A stretch of 6,937 nucleotides of DNA from JBMNNU01 sp050942695 (GCA_050942695.1 JBMNNU010000173.1:1-6937); one strand, 5' to 3'. Positions 1-5,611 are shown, counted from the stretch's first letter. Notes: generated by a model not told the origin, from the letters alone. Translations and numbers: made by a program.

Positions 1-1
1 C

Positions 2-43
2 GATCTGGGCCGCACCCACTACCAGTTGATGATCTCATCTTGA
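2..43 (+). CDS. possible 3' end of an upstream gene (partial)
   Basis: An open frame enters from the left edge and stops at TGA 41-43, leaving a tail that reads DLGRTHYQLMISS. The stop lies just before the G-rich ribosome binding site of the Mrp gene, which is the spacing expected of a preceding gene in the same operon. The other two forward frames also stop within the first 54 bases (TGA 27-29 and TAG 52-54), so the frame choice is uncertain. Thirteen residues are too few to name a family. Confidence 0.2.
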   Translation, partial: DLGRTHYQLMISS

Positions 44-45
44 TT

Positions 46-51
46 AGGGGG
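46..51 (+). promoter_or_regulatory. ribosome binding site of the Mrp-type ATPase
   Basis: AGGGGG lies 5 bases before the ATG at 57. It is G-rich and not a canonical AGGAGG, but its position supports this start. A similar G-run with the same spacing precedes the start chosen at 5833. Confidence 0.5.
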
Positions 52-56
52 TAGCT

Positions 57-920
57 ATGGCGCTGCAGCGGATTCGGTTACAGGAAACGATCAGAAGGGA
101 ACGGCTGAAGCATGGCCCGATAGCGGATGCGATGGCGGGTGTGAAATACAAGATCGCCATCATCAGCGGGAAGGGTGGGGTGGGGAAAACCAGCCTGACT
201 GTGAACCTGGGTGCTGCTTTGCGAGAATCGGGTGCTCAGGTAGGGATCTTCGACGCCGACATCCACGGGCCAGGCGTGCACAAGATGTTAGGGATTCAAC
301 CTGGAGCCGACATTATGCGTGGAGGCTTTCACCTCAACCCTCTCGTCTCAAAAGAGGGGGTCAAGATGATGTCGGTGGCCCTCATCTGGCCGGGGGAGAT
401 GACGCCGGCCATGTGGAGGGGACCCTACAAAATGAAGGTAATCCGCCAGTTGCTCGCCGCCGCGGTTTGGGATGAACTTGATTTCCTGCTAGTGGATCTG
501 CCTCCGGGGACCGGAGACGAGGTTATGGCCATCATGGAGGCGATCCCCGACCTCAGCGGAGTTCTGGTGGTGACGACGCCCCAGGATGTAGCTACGGTCA
601 TCTGCGGTAAGGCTGTGAACGCCACTAGAGAGCTAGGAGTGGCTGTTCTGGGCGTTGTGGAGAATATGGGGCCGCTCAAATGCCCCCACTGTGGCGAGCA
701 GATACATCTATTTGGCAAAGATGGAGGGGAGGAGTTTGCCCGCAACATGGAGATTCCGTTCCTGGGTCGAATCCCCTTCGACATTCGGGTCAACCAGGCC
801 GCTGATGAAGGGGTAACCCTGCTGAGGCGGTATCCAGAATCCGGAGCGGCTGAAGCTTTCCGCTCTATTGCCAGCCGGGTGAAACAGGAGATCGAAGGTA
901 AGCCCGATGGACACCAGTGA
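57..920 (+). CDS. Mrp/NBP35-family Fe-S cluster carrier ATPase
   Basis: This is a P-loop NTPase of the Mrp/ApbC/NBP35 group, cytoplasmic proteins that bind and transfer Fe-S clusters to apo-proteins. The 287-residue protein has the deviant Walker A motif GKGGVGKTS (38-46, with signature Lys39 and catalytic Lys44). It also has the switch I motif FDADIHGP (65-72), the Walker B/switch II motif VDLPPGTGD (146-154) and the family segment VVTTPQDVA (171-179). Cys209 and Cys212 form the CxxC (KCPHC) that binds the bridging cluster at the dimer interface in this family. There is no N-terminal MIP18/DUF59 domain and no N-terminal cysteine cluster, so it is the short form. ATG 57 has a G-rich ribosome binding site. 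The 3' end overlaps the next gene by 14 bases, implying co-translation. The family call is firm; the client proteins are unknown. mrp or apbC would be the usual name, but I cannot separate paralogues. Confidence 0.93.
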   Translation: MALQRIRLQETIRRERLKHGPIADAMAGVKYKIAIISGKGGVGKTSLTVNLGAALRESGAQVGIFDADIHGPGVHKMLGIQPGADIMRGGFHLNPLVSKEGVKMMSVALIWPGEMTPAMWRGPYKMKVIRQLLAAAVWDELDFLLVDLPPGTGDEVMAIMEAIPDLSGVLVVTTPQDVATVICGKAVNATRELGVAVLGVVENMGPLKCPHCGEQIHLFGKDGGEEFARNMEIPFLGRIPFDIRVNQAADEGVTLLRRYPESGAAEAFRSIASRVKQEIEGKPDGHQ

Positions 921-1224
921 CAAGCGCGCATTAGCAGCCAGAGAGGCCTACGTGCTGGGTAGGATTCGCGAGCATGGCGCCTTCACCTGCACCGGTGGTT
1001 GCGAACAAAGGCAGAGTGGACAGCTTCACTGTGTTCACCTGGCCCGCGAGCTTGGAACATCCAATCAGCGGATCTGGAGAAGTGTGGGCATCCTTGCGGA
1101 GATGGGGCTGCTCACGAGGGTGCGAGACGAGGTGGAGCGCTGCTGGCGCTTCTTACCGGCTGGCTGTCAGCCATCGGATTTGAACCGTCGGCCAGAGGCT
1201 CCAGGCCACGCTGATGGCAAATAG
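907..1224 (+). CDS. small cysteine-bearing winged-helix protein, possible Fe-S/metal-responsive regulator
   Basis: This is a 105-residue protein I cannot assign to a named family. It reads like a compact winged helix: helix 1 about 7-23, helix 2 about 41-49 (VHLARELG), a recognition-helix-like stretch about 52-68 (NQRIWRSVGILAEMGLL) and a beta-wing about 70-84. Cysteines are at 28, 32, 42, 79 and 87. Cys28/Cys32 sit in a Gly-rich loop, Cys42 in helix 2 and Cys79 in the wing, so several could be brought together as metal or Fe-S ligands. FeoC and Rrf2-type regulators combine winged helices with cysteines, but the spacing here does not clearly match either. The start ATG 907 lies inside the Mrp gene, which ends at 920, so translation is probably coupled. 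A role as an Fe-S or redox sensor working with the ATPase is inference. The last 20 residues look disordered. Confidence 0.75.
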   Translation: MDTSDKRALAAREAYVLGRIREHGAFTCTGGCEQRQSGQLHCVHLARELGTSNQRIWRSVGILAEMGLLTRVRDEVERCWRFLPAGCQPSDLNRRPEAPGHADGK

Positions 1225-1240
1225 CCGGCTCTGGGTTGTG

Positions 1241-1271
1241 GGCGGATGCGGGGTGACGGCCGCCAGTTTTT
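1241..1271 (+). terminator. weak terminator-like hairpin after the winged-helix gene
   Basis: GGCGG (1241-1245) can pair with CCGCC (1260-1264), followed after two bases by five T (1267-1271). The stem is only 5 bp and the loop is long (14 bases); an alternative pairing GCGG 1248-1251 with CCGC 1260-1263 competes. It could give partial termination between the Mrp pair and the next gene. Confidence 0.3.
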
Positions 1272-1285
1272 ACAGAAATTTTAAT

Positions 1286-1291
1286 AAGGAG
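1286..1291 (+). promoter_or_regulatory. Shine-Dalgarno of the 127-residue helical protein
   Basis: AAGGAG lies 5 bases before ATG 1297. It is a near-perfect match to the anti-Shine-Dalgarno and the best evidence that this otherwise unrecognised reading frame is a real gene. Confidence 0.75.
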
Positions 1292-1296
1292 AGGGA

Positions 1297-1680
1297 ATGG
1301 GCTTCACCGATAAGGAAGGGGCACCTGAGCTGGAACTGGTTAAAGAGCTCAGCCTGGCTGAGTTAGCAAGCCGAACGCAAGCTATGGCTCAAGATGCTCT
1401 CCTGCTGATCCAGCGTTTTCTCGCCAAGCAGCTCACGATTGACGAGTTGAGCGACAGGCTGCGAGCACTGGATGCTTCCAGCCTGCTGACTGCCAATTGG
1501 AAAGTGCTGACCGGCGACTCGAAGGGCGTGGCGGTTCTGGAGATCCTGCAGTTGATCGCCTTTCTACCGGAAGAGGTGGCGTATCAAATAGAGCGTTACG
1601 GCGCCAGCTCCCTTGCTGACGACCGCGACCAGTTGCTCTCCGGCCTGGGCCGGTTGCACGGCAAATCCTTCCCATCGTAG
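1297..1680 (+). CDS. hypothetical helical protein, 127 residues
   Basis: I do not recognise this protein. It is predicted almost entirely alpha-helical from its Leu/Ala/Glu-rich heptad-like pattern. Helices fall at about 9-30 and 31-45, an acidic-basic helix at about 47-59 (TIDELSDRLRALD), a hydrophobic helix at about 77-90 (GVAVLEILQLIAFLP), and a final helix near 108-121. There is no signal peptide, no membrane segment long enough to span and no cysteine, so it is probably a small soluble cytoplasmic protein. A strong AAGGAG ribosome binding site fixes ATG 1297. It lies between the Mrp/winged-helix pair and the epimerase-like gene, all on the same strand, but hairpin-like sequences on both sides make a single operon uncertain. 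Function unknown. Confidence 0.75.
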   Translation: MGFTDKEGAPELELVKELSLAELASRTQAMAQDALLLIQRFLAKQLTIDELSDRLRALDASSLLTANWKVLTGDSKGVAVLEILQLIAFLPEEVAYQIERYGASSLADDRDQLLSGLGRLHGKSFPS

Positions 1681-1726
1681 AGAGAGGGCGAAAGCGGGAG
1701 TCCAGCGGGGTGCAACCCTATGGTGG

Positions 1727-1747
1727 GGCTTGGGAACACCCCAAGCC
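1727..1747 (+). other. 8-bp inverted repeat upstream of the epimerase-like gene
   Basis: GGCTTGGG (1727-1734) pairs perfectly with CCCAAGCC (1740-1747) across a 5-base loop. It lies in the 135-base gap between the stop at 1680 and ATG 1816. No T-run follows (TCTTCAGC), so it is not a standard intrinsic terminator. It could be a leader hairpin, an RNA stabiliser or a weak terminator. Confidence 0.45.
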
Positions 1748-1801
1748 TCTTCAGCCTCCTCTGGCGAGCCCTTTGGGGTTGCCAGATATACCACGATAGT
1801 G

Positions 1802-1808
1802 AAAGAGG
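1802..1808 (+). promoter_or_regulatory. ribosome binding site deciding the epimerase start
   Basis: AAAGAGG sits 7 bases before ATG 1816. The in-frame ATG at 1720 has no such site and would add 32 residues in front of the nucleotide-binding strand, so 1816 is the better start. Confidence 0.6.
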
Positions 1809-1815
1809 CCAGAAG

Positions 1816-2676
1816 ATGAAGGTACTGATTACCGGTGGAGCAGGAAACCTGGGTAGAAGGTTAGCCCATCTCCTACTGGAGAATGGCAATCTGGTTCGGG
1901 TCTTCGACCTCCCTCAGGTGGACTACAGCTTTTTCGAGGGGAAAAGCGAGGTCGAGATCGTAAAAGGGGATATCAGGGATGAAGAGGTGGTCCAAAGGGC
2001 CGTGGAGGGTGTCGACGCCGTAATGCACCTAGCCGCCCTGATCCCGCCGGCGAGCGAGCGAAATCGCACGTTGACCATGGATATCAACGTTGGAGGGACC
2101 GAAAGGCTGCTGAGAGGGGCTCGAAAGACGAACGCTCATTTCATACTTGCTTCTTCAGTTGCTACCTATGGGGACACGTCGGCCGTGCAGCCGCCGATAG
2201 CCGTATCCCAGCCTCAGTCGCCCCTGGATATATATGCCGAGAGCAAGATTCAAAGCGAGCTAGCGGTCAAGGCCAGCGGCCTACCTTACACGATCCTGCG
2301 TATTGCCCCAATTTCCATCCCCGAGGTGTTGGACCCTCCGGAGGAGTGGCCGTTTAGACCCGACCAGAGAGTTGAATACGTCAACCGTGACGATGTGGCG
2401 GACGCCCTCTTCGCCTGCGCTAACTCTTCGCCTGCGAGGGGTAAGACCTTCAATGTGGCGGGCGGCGGTAGCTGGCAGATGCTAGCACGAGAATACGTGA
2501 GTGCCCTTTACGACGCCATGGAGCTGGAAGACGAACCGGTCTTCACGGATGCCCCTAGCTGGTATGACTGGTACGACACTGTGGATTCTCAGGAGCTTTT
2601 GAAATATCAAAATACCCCCTTTCCGGTGTTCGTAGAGAAGCTGCGCCAGGCTGCTGAGGAAGCTTTCGGCTGGTAG
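1816..2676 (+). CDS. NAD(P)-dependent epimerase/dehydratase (extended SDR family)
   Basis: This is a 286-residue extended short-chain dehydrogenase/reductase of the kind that works on nucleotide sugars or related carbonyl compounds. It starts MKVLITGGAGNLG, with the dinucleotide motif G7xxG10xxG13. Asp31 ends strand 2, where it usually selects NAD over NADP. GDIRD (51-55) would contact the adenine ring and HLAA (71-74) is the usual post-strand-4 motif. The catalytic set is visible as Ser113 or Ser114 (LASSVATYG) and Tyr140-xxx-Lys144 (YAESK). PYTILRIAPI (157-166) and YVNRDDVADAL (188-198) match the substrate-side and C-terminal SDR motifs. The C-terminal part is Trp/Tyr-rich (PSWYDWYD, 247-254) and probably gives substrate specificity. 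Length is a little short for UDP-galactose epimerases (about 330). The substrate cannot be read from sequence, and an atypical or NmrA-like SDR is possible. Confidence in the fold is high. Confidence 0.88.
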   Translation: MKVLITGGAGNLGRRLAHLLLENGNLVRVFDLPQVDYSFFEGKSEVEIVKGDIRDEEVVQRAVEGVDAVMHLAALIPPASERNRTLTMDINVGGTERLLRGARKTNAHFILASSVATYGDTSAVQPPIAVSQPQSPLDIYAESKIQSELAVKASGLPYTILRIAPISIPEVLDPPEEWPFRPDQRVEYVNRDDVADALFACANSSPARGKTFNVAGGGSWQMLAREYVSALYDAMELEDEPVFTDAPSWYDWYDTVDSQELLKYQNTPFPVFVEKLRQAAEEAFGW

Positions 2677-2690
2677 ATGTAGTGACATCT
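2675..2690 (+). other. small perfect hairpin at the end of the epimerase gene
   Basis: AGATGT (2675-2680) and ACATCT (2685-2690) are perfect complements across a 4-base loop, overlapping the TAG stop at 2674-2676. No T-run follows. It may protect the 3' end of a processed RNA or be chance. Confidence 0.3.
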
Positions 2691-2713
2691 CGGCCTTCTT
2701 GTAAACAGGTTAT

Positions 2714-2718
2714 GGAGG
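2714..2718 (+). promoter_or_regulatory. Shine-Dalgarno of the 126-residue helical protein
   Basis: GGAGG lies 7 bases upstream of ATG 2726. This strong site supports both the gene and its start. Confidence 0.75.
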
Positions 2719-2725
2719 TTGATCG

Positions 2726-3106
2726 ATGAGCCAGAACGTGAGGCGAGACGGACCGTTTTATATCGATCAGATGGTTGCCATGATGCAGGAGCTGCGGGAA
2801 CAACTGCCCTTGGTGTCTCCAGATTTACCGCCGGAAGTCCACCAGACTGCTGCTGAGAGGTTGCAACGGCTATCCGACATGTTGGTGCCGATTAGGAAGA
2901 AGCTGTTCGTAAAGACCCAGGGCGGCACCGAGATCGCCAGGCAGTGTGCCGAGCAGGTTGTGGATCTTAAACAGAAGGTGTTGGGGCTAAGCAGTGTGGG
3001 CAACGATGTGGCAACTGATCGGTTGGAAGAAGCTCTGAAGGCAGCAGAAGAGAAAATCGAGCCCTTCGTGGACAAGACCCAGAATCTAGTCATCCGAATG
3101 ACCTGA
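2726..3106 (+). CDS. hypothetical helical protein, 126 residues
   Basis: I do not recognise this protein. It is charged and very probably all-helical. A first helix runs about 11-27 (IDQMVAMMQELREQL), then a Pro-rich turn (LVSPDLPPEV, 29-38), and long amphipathic helices about 39-61, 67-86 and 97-120. The C-terminal half (RLEEALKAAEEKIEPF) has coiled-coil character. One cysteine (Cys74) is present. There is no signal peptide or membrane segment. The overall look is that of a four-helix bundle or coiled-coil partner protein. It is the last plus-strand gene before the convergent block, 49 bases after the epimerase-like gene, and may be co-transcribed with it. TGA 3104-3106 is embedded in a small hairpin (3103-3120). 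Function unknown. Confidence 0.75.
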   Translation: MSQNVRRDGPFYIDQMVAMMQELREQLPLVSPDLPPEVHQTAAERLQRLSDMLVPIRKKLFVKTQGGTEIARQCAEQVVDLKQKVLGLSSVGNDVATDRLEEALKAAEEKIEPFVDKTQNLVIRMT

Positions 3107-3120
3107 GCCCTTAGGCTCGG
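3103..3120 (+). other. stem-loop over the stop codon
   Basis: GAGCC (3105-3109) pairs with GGCTC (3114-3118) over a 4-base loop; one G-U and one further C-G pair extend it to 3103/3120. It overlaps the TGA of the preceding gene. With the larger hairpin at 3151-3179 it makes a tandem pair of stems between convergent genes. No T-run. Confidence 0.35.
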
Positions 3121-3150
3121 TCTACGGAAAGCTGGGGGGATAAGATAACG

Positions 3151-3179
3151 GGTAGGCCCGGCTAGTAGCCGGGCCTACC
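3151..3179. terminator. perfect 13-bp hairpin between convergent genes, likely bidirectional terminator or repeat
   Basis: GGTAGGCCCGGCT (3151-3163) and its exact complement (3167-3179) flank a 3-base loop. The stem is GC-rich and uninterrupted. It sits between a plus-strand gene ending at 3106 and a minus-strand gene ending at 3198, the usual place for a shared terminator. Neither side has a run of T, so termination would be non-canonical. The alternative is a dispersed REP-like palindrome. Confidence 0.55.
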
Positions 3180-3197
3180 GCTAAACGATGTGAACGC

Positions 3198-3404
3198 TCA
3201 GTAGACCTTACGGAACTCTTCCCAGAAATCACCCTCGGACATGTAGATCTGGTTGGGCGTTTGATTGATAGCTTGCAACACTTCAGGCGGCGCGCCGTTT
3301 TCCTTGGCAAACTGGGCGATGACTATAGGGGCCATCGGCCACCCTACCTTTTTTAAGTACTGGTGAAGCTGATCTTTCGTGATCGGTGGTTTTGTAGTCG
3401 CCAT
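3198..3404 (-). CDS. DUF2795-like small protein
   Basis: This is a 68-residue protein whose core resembles the DUF2795 family of small helical proteins of unknown function. The resemblance is seen in the sequence order QLHQYLKKVGWP (12-23), an AKENGAP turn (33-39), EVLQAINQTPNQIY (41-54) and a closing helix GDFWEEFRKVY (58-68). Family members show the same pattern: a short helix, a Pro, an 'ENGA' turn, a 'vieaLe.lPdr.Y' helix-turn and a final helix. There is no signal peptide, cysteine or membrane segment. ATG 3404 has an excellent ribosome binding site. It follows the response regulator gene on the same strand after a 286-base gap, so it probably has its own promoter. It might be a target of that regulator, which is inference. 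Confidence 0.8.
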   Translation of the reverse strand: MATTKPPITKDQLHQYLKKVGWPMAPIVIAQFAKENGAPPEVLQAINQTPNQIYMSEGDFWEEFRKVY

Positions 3405-3410
3405 ATTTTT

Positions 3411-3417
3411 ACCTCCT
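3411..3417 (-). promoter_or_regulatory. Shine-Dalgarno of the DUF2795-like gene
   Basis: On the minus strand AGGAGGT stands 6 bases before the ATG at 3404. It is the strongest ribosome binding site in the minus-strand block, suggesting efficient translation of this small protein. Confidence 0.8.
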
Positions 3418-3690
3418 GGCCTGTTTGTCCCAACCTTGCTGCTGCATTGATAACCCGACTACGTCCTGCTGACCCAGATCGTTGCAGAAGGCAACCCTCG
3501 GCTGATATTGATGCCAAGCCGGACAGGTTGCTCGACCTTTTAGCGATTGTCATGTTACAGAGTGGGGGAATCATAGGCATCGGAGGAGAGCGGAATTGAG
3601 ATCAGCAAATGGACGGCTTTTTTGCCGGCGTTTGTCCACATTAGTAGTGCCGTTTTCTGCACAAATGTTGGTATCGACTGTGAGTGGGCT
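3418..3690. other. long intergenic stretch with no convincing gene
   Basis: This is the gap between the response regulator and the DUF2795-like gene. Frames of 75-78 residues cross it on both strands, but they have no ribosome binding site or family features and overlap the start of the DUF2795-like gene. It must hold the 3' end of the regulator transcript and probably a minus-strand promoter for the DUF2795-like gene. I could not find a good -35/-10 pair for that promoter. The imperfect stem at 3636-3671 is the main structure seen. Confidence 0.5.
3636..3671 (-). other. imperfect stem-loop downstream of the response regulator
   Basis: CCA and CATT (3636-3642) can pair with AATG and TGG (3664-3671, one bulged base). 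An internal loop follows, then GTGC (3647-3650) pairs with GCAC (3659-3662). It begins about 20 bases beyond the stop codon of the minus-strand regulator gene. No T-run follows in that direction, so it is at most a factor-assisted terminator or a 3' stabilising structure. Confidence 0.3.
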
Positions 3691-4365
3691 TCAGGGGAAC
3701 GTTTGTTCGGGGTTATCCAACGATGCTAACCCCTCTCGTAGCGCATATAGCGCTGCTTGAGTGCGGCTGGCGAGGTGAAGTTTGCTCAATATATTGCTCA
3801 CATGGGTGCGCACCGTTGCCTCAGTCACCACCAACCGCTCGGCAATCTCCTGATTCAACAAACCTTGCCCTACGAGACGCAGCACCTCGAGCTCTCGTTC
3901 CGTCAACGGCTCCTGCGTGGGAGGCCTATCAGGCGGACGGCTTAGCTCATGAAGTATCTTGCGGGCGATGGTTGGGTGCAGGGAGGGCTCGCCTCGGTAC
4001 ACCTGGCGGATGGCCTGCACAAGGTCGTCCGGGGTGGAGTCCTTGAGAAGATAGCCCAGCGCCCCCGCTTTGATGGCCGGGAAGACCTTATCGTCGGTGG
4101 AGAAGCTGGTCAAAACCAGGATGCGCACGTGCGGATAACTAGCCGAGATCTGCCGGGTAGCTTCGATTCCATCCATTACCGGCATCACTAGATCCATCAG
4201 CGCCACATCGGGTTGAGAAGCGCCCGCCTGGACAACCGCTTCCTGCCCGTTGTCCGCTTCGGCCACCACTTCGATCCCCTCCTTGGCATCGAGGAGAGCG
4301 CAGATCCCTTTGCGGACGATGTTGTGGTCGTCGACCACGAGGACTCGAATAGCTTTCTCTTTCAT
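3691..4365 (-). CDS. NarL/FixJ-family response regulator (REC + LuxR-type HTH)
   Basis: This is a 224-residue DNA-binding response regulator, complete in length for the family. The receiver domain (about 6-122) has the acidic pair Asp12-Asp13, phospho-acceptor Asp58 (MDLVMP), the conserved Thr86 (LVLTS) and Lys108 (LLKDS). A linker of about 30 residues rich in Pro and Arg leads to a LuxR-type helix-turn-helix (about 154-215). That domain carries the signature LTERELEVLRLVGQGLLNQE, then TVRTHVSNILSKL (184-196). ATG 4365 is preceded by AGAAGG at a suitable distance. It lies 163 bases downstream of the histidine kinase on the same strand, and HisKA_3 kinases are the standard partners of NarL-type regulators, so the pair is almost certainly cognate. 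The target genes are not shown; autoregulation and control of the downstream DUF2795-like gene are reasonable guesses. Confidence 0.95.
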   Translation of the reverse strand: MKEKAIRVLVVDDHNIVRKGICALLDAKEGIEVVAEADNGQEAVVQAGASQPDVALMDLVMPVMDGIEATRQISASYPHVRILVLTSFSTDDKVFPAIKAGALGYLLKDSTPDDLVQAIRQVYRGEPSLHPTIARKILHELSRPPDRPPTQEPLTERELEVLRLVGQGLLNQEIAERLVVTEATVRTHVSNILSKLHLASRTQAALYALREGLASLDNPEQTFP

Positions 4366-4389
4366 AGCCGGCCCTTCTGTTCGGAGTGT

Positions 4390-4409
4390 CGTTCAGTTAT
4401 TCCTGAACG
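4390..4409. promoter_or_regulatory. inverted repeat upstream of the regulator, possible operator
   Basis: CGTTCAG (4390-4396) and CTGAACG (4403-4409) are perfect complements across 6 bases. The element lies 24 bases upstream of the regulator's ATG, in the kinase-regulator gap. Size and symmetry suit a dimeric LuxR-type protein, so autoregulation is possible. An RNA hairpin near the ribosome binding site is the alternative. Confidence 0.4.
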
Positions 4410-4437
4410 TAGGGCTGAGGCTTGTCCCCAGCCGCCT

Positions 4438-4450
4438 CCCTCATAGAGGG
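4438..4450. other. short palindrome in the kinase-regulator gap
   Basis: CCCTC (4438-4442) and GAGGG (4446-4450) are complementary over 3 bases. It is small and could be chance, but it is a second dyad in the same 163-base gap. Confidence 0.2.
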
Positions 4451-4528
4451 CCAAGCGGAAGGGGATAAACCTTTTCCCTACGGCGGTAGTGGCGTGCTTC
4501 GAGTCTTTACCGGTTGCGGGATCTGGCC

Positions 4529-5611
4529 TTAGCGAAGCAGCTTAGCCGGCACATCGACTCTCACTCTGGTTCCTTTTTGAGGTGCGCTCTCGATTACCAG
4601 AGTGGCGCCGATCTTTTCCACCCGCTCTCGCATACTCGATAGTCCGAATCCCCGCTTGCTTTGTGTTGCGGATGGGTCGAAACCTACTCCGTCATCCAGA
4701 ATTTCTATAGAAGCTCCGGCCTGGCTCAACCGCAGATGAACCATCACCATCGTGGCTCTGGCATGTTTCAGCACGTTATTCAGGGCTTCCTGAGCGATGC
4801 GATACAGCTCCTCCTCCAAGGCGATGGGGAGCCGTTCCGTCCCCTCCACCAGGAGGTTGGCCTGTACTCCGCCACGAGATTCCACAGCCTCCAATCGTGT
4901 GTGCAGCGCAGTTACCAGCCCTTCCTTTTCCAGCACAGGTGGATGGAGGTCAAAAATGAGAAGGCGCATCTCCCTGAGCGAATCCTGGGCTGCTTCCTGC
5001 AGCTTTCGCAAATGTTCTGACGCCTTTTTTTGGTTGCCTGCCTCCAGCATGTTTCCCGCTGCCTCAGCGTAGAGCGTGATGCTGTATAGAGATTGGGTTA
5101 CCGAGTCGTGGAGCTCTCGAGCTAACCTCTGCCTCTCCTCCATTACTGCTGTTAGCTTCTGCTGCTCTGAGATGTGTTGGTGAATGGCCTCGGCGTATAG
5201 ACGCCCGAAGCGGCCTAGCATATAGCGCAGGCAGCCGTCGAAGGTTGTTGTAATTTCGTAGATTTTGGGGTAACCAGGGATCAGTTCTTTCCAGAAATAG
5301 GGCAGTACAGCTTCCCTGAGCAGGAGTAAGCCCTCGATAACTTCGCCGACATCGAACCCAAGCTGCCATCGAAGCTCGCAGATTTCGGCGAGATAATTGT
5401 CCATGGCTCTGTAAGAGTCGGCGGAGAGCATCTCGATGATGGCGTCGAGATTCCTCATCACCGAGCCTCTTAACTCATCTGCGGATCGTTCCTGGTAGTT
5501 GGAGTTGGGGATCTGGCGGACCATCTCAACCCAGGAAGAGGCGATCTCCTCCCGGTGTCGATCCAGCAACGCAACAATAAGTTCAGAGGTATTGCCGGCC
5601 TGTTTGCTCAT
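4529..5611 (-). CDS. soluble sensor histidine kinase, RsbRD_N-like + HisKA_3 + HATPase_c
   Basis: This is a 360-residue NarX/DegS-type histidine kinase with no predicted membrane segment, so it should sense a cytoplasmic cue. Residues about 10-145 are all-helical (LLDRHREEIASSWVEMVRQIP onward) and resemble the RsbRD_N domain found in stressosome-related proteins. A short coiled-coil linker follows (147-160). The HisKA_3 dimerisation domain has phospho-acceptor His168 in RELHDSVTQ, followed by SLYSITLYAEAA. The ATPase domain shows the N-box (RIAQEALNNVLKHA, 271-284), the G1 box DDGVGFD (306-312) and the G2 box GFGLSSMRER (321-330). ATG 5611 has AAGGTG 5 bases upstream. It is transcribed away from the four-cysteine gene and precedes its regulator. 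A likely extended -10 promoter lies at 5675-5683. The kinase call is firm; the N-terminal domain assignment is by pattern only, and the signal is unknown. Confidence 0.94.
   Translation of the reverse strand: MSKQAGNTSELIVALLDRHREEIASSWVEMVRQIPNSNYQERSADELRGSVMRNLDAIIEMLSADSYRAMDNYLAEICELRWQLGFDVGEVIEGLLLLREAVLPYFWKELIPGYPKIYEITTTFDGCLRYMLGRFGRLYAEAIHQHISEQQKLTAVMEERQRLARELHDSVTQSLYSITLYAEAAGNMLEAGNQKKASEHLRKLQEAAQDSLREMRLLIFDLHPPVLEKEGLVTALHTRLEAVESRGGVQANLLVEGTERLPIALEEELYRIAQEALNNVLKHARATMVMVHLRLSQAGASIEILDDGVGFDPSATQSKRGFGLSSMRERVEKIGATLVIESAPQKGTRVRVDVPAKLLR

Noticed and set aside
425..931. 168-residue open frame antisense to the Mrp gene
   Set aside because: It mirrors the well-conserved ATPase, is Ser/Thr/Pro-rich as antisense frames of GC-rich genes tend to be, and has no ribosome binding site or family motifs.
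1773..1800. TTGGGG and GATAGT as a promoter for the epimerase-like gene
   Set aside because: The spacing (16 bases) is acceptable but both boxes are poor matches, and the site would leave almost no leader before the ribosome binding site.
3353..3599. 75- to 78-residue frames in the gap between regulator and DUF2795-like gene
   Set aside because: No ribosome binding site and no recognisable features. They overlap the start of the DUF2795-like gene, which has a strong one.
3611..3637. GC arms around six T (3618-3623) as a terminator
   Set aside because: The T-run lies in the loop and not after the stem, and the stem has a mismatch, so it does not have terminator geometry.
4661..5072. Plus-strand frames of 91-119 residues within the kinase gene
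   Set aside because: They are shadows of the histidine kinase, whose motifs are intact in the other strand.
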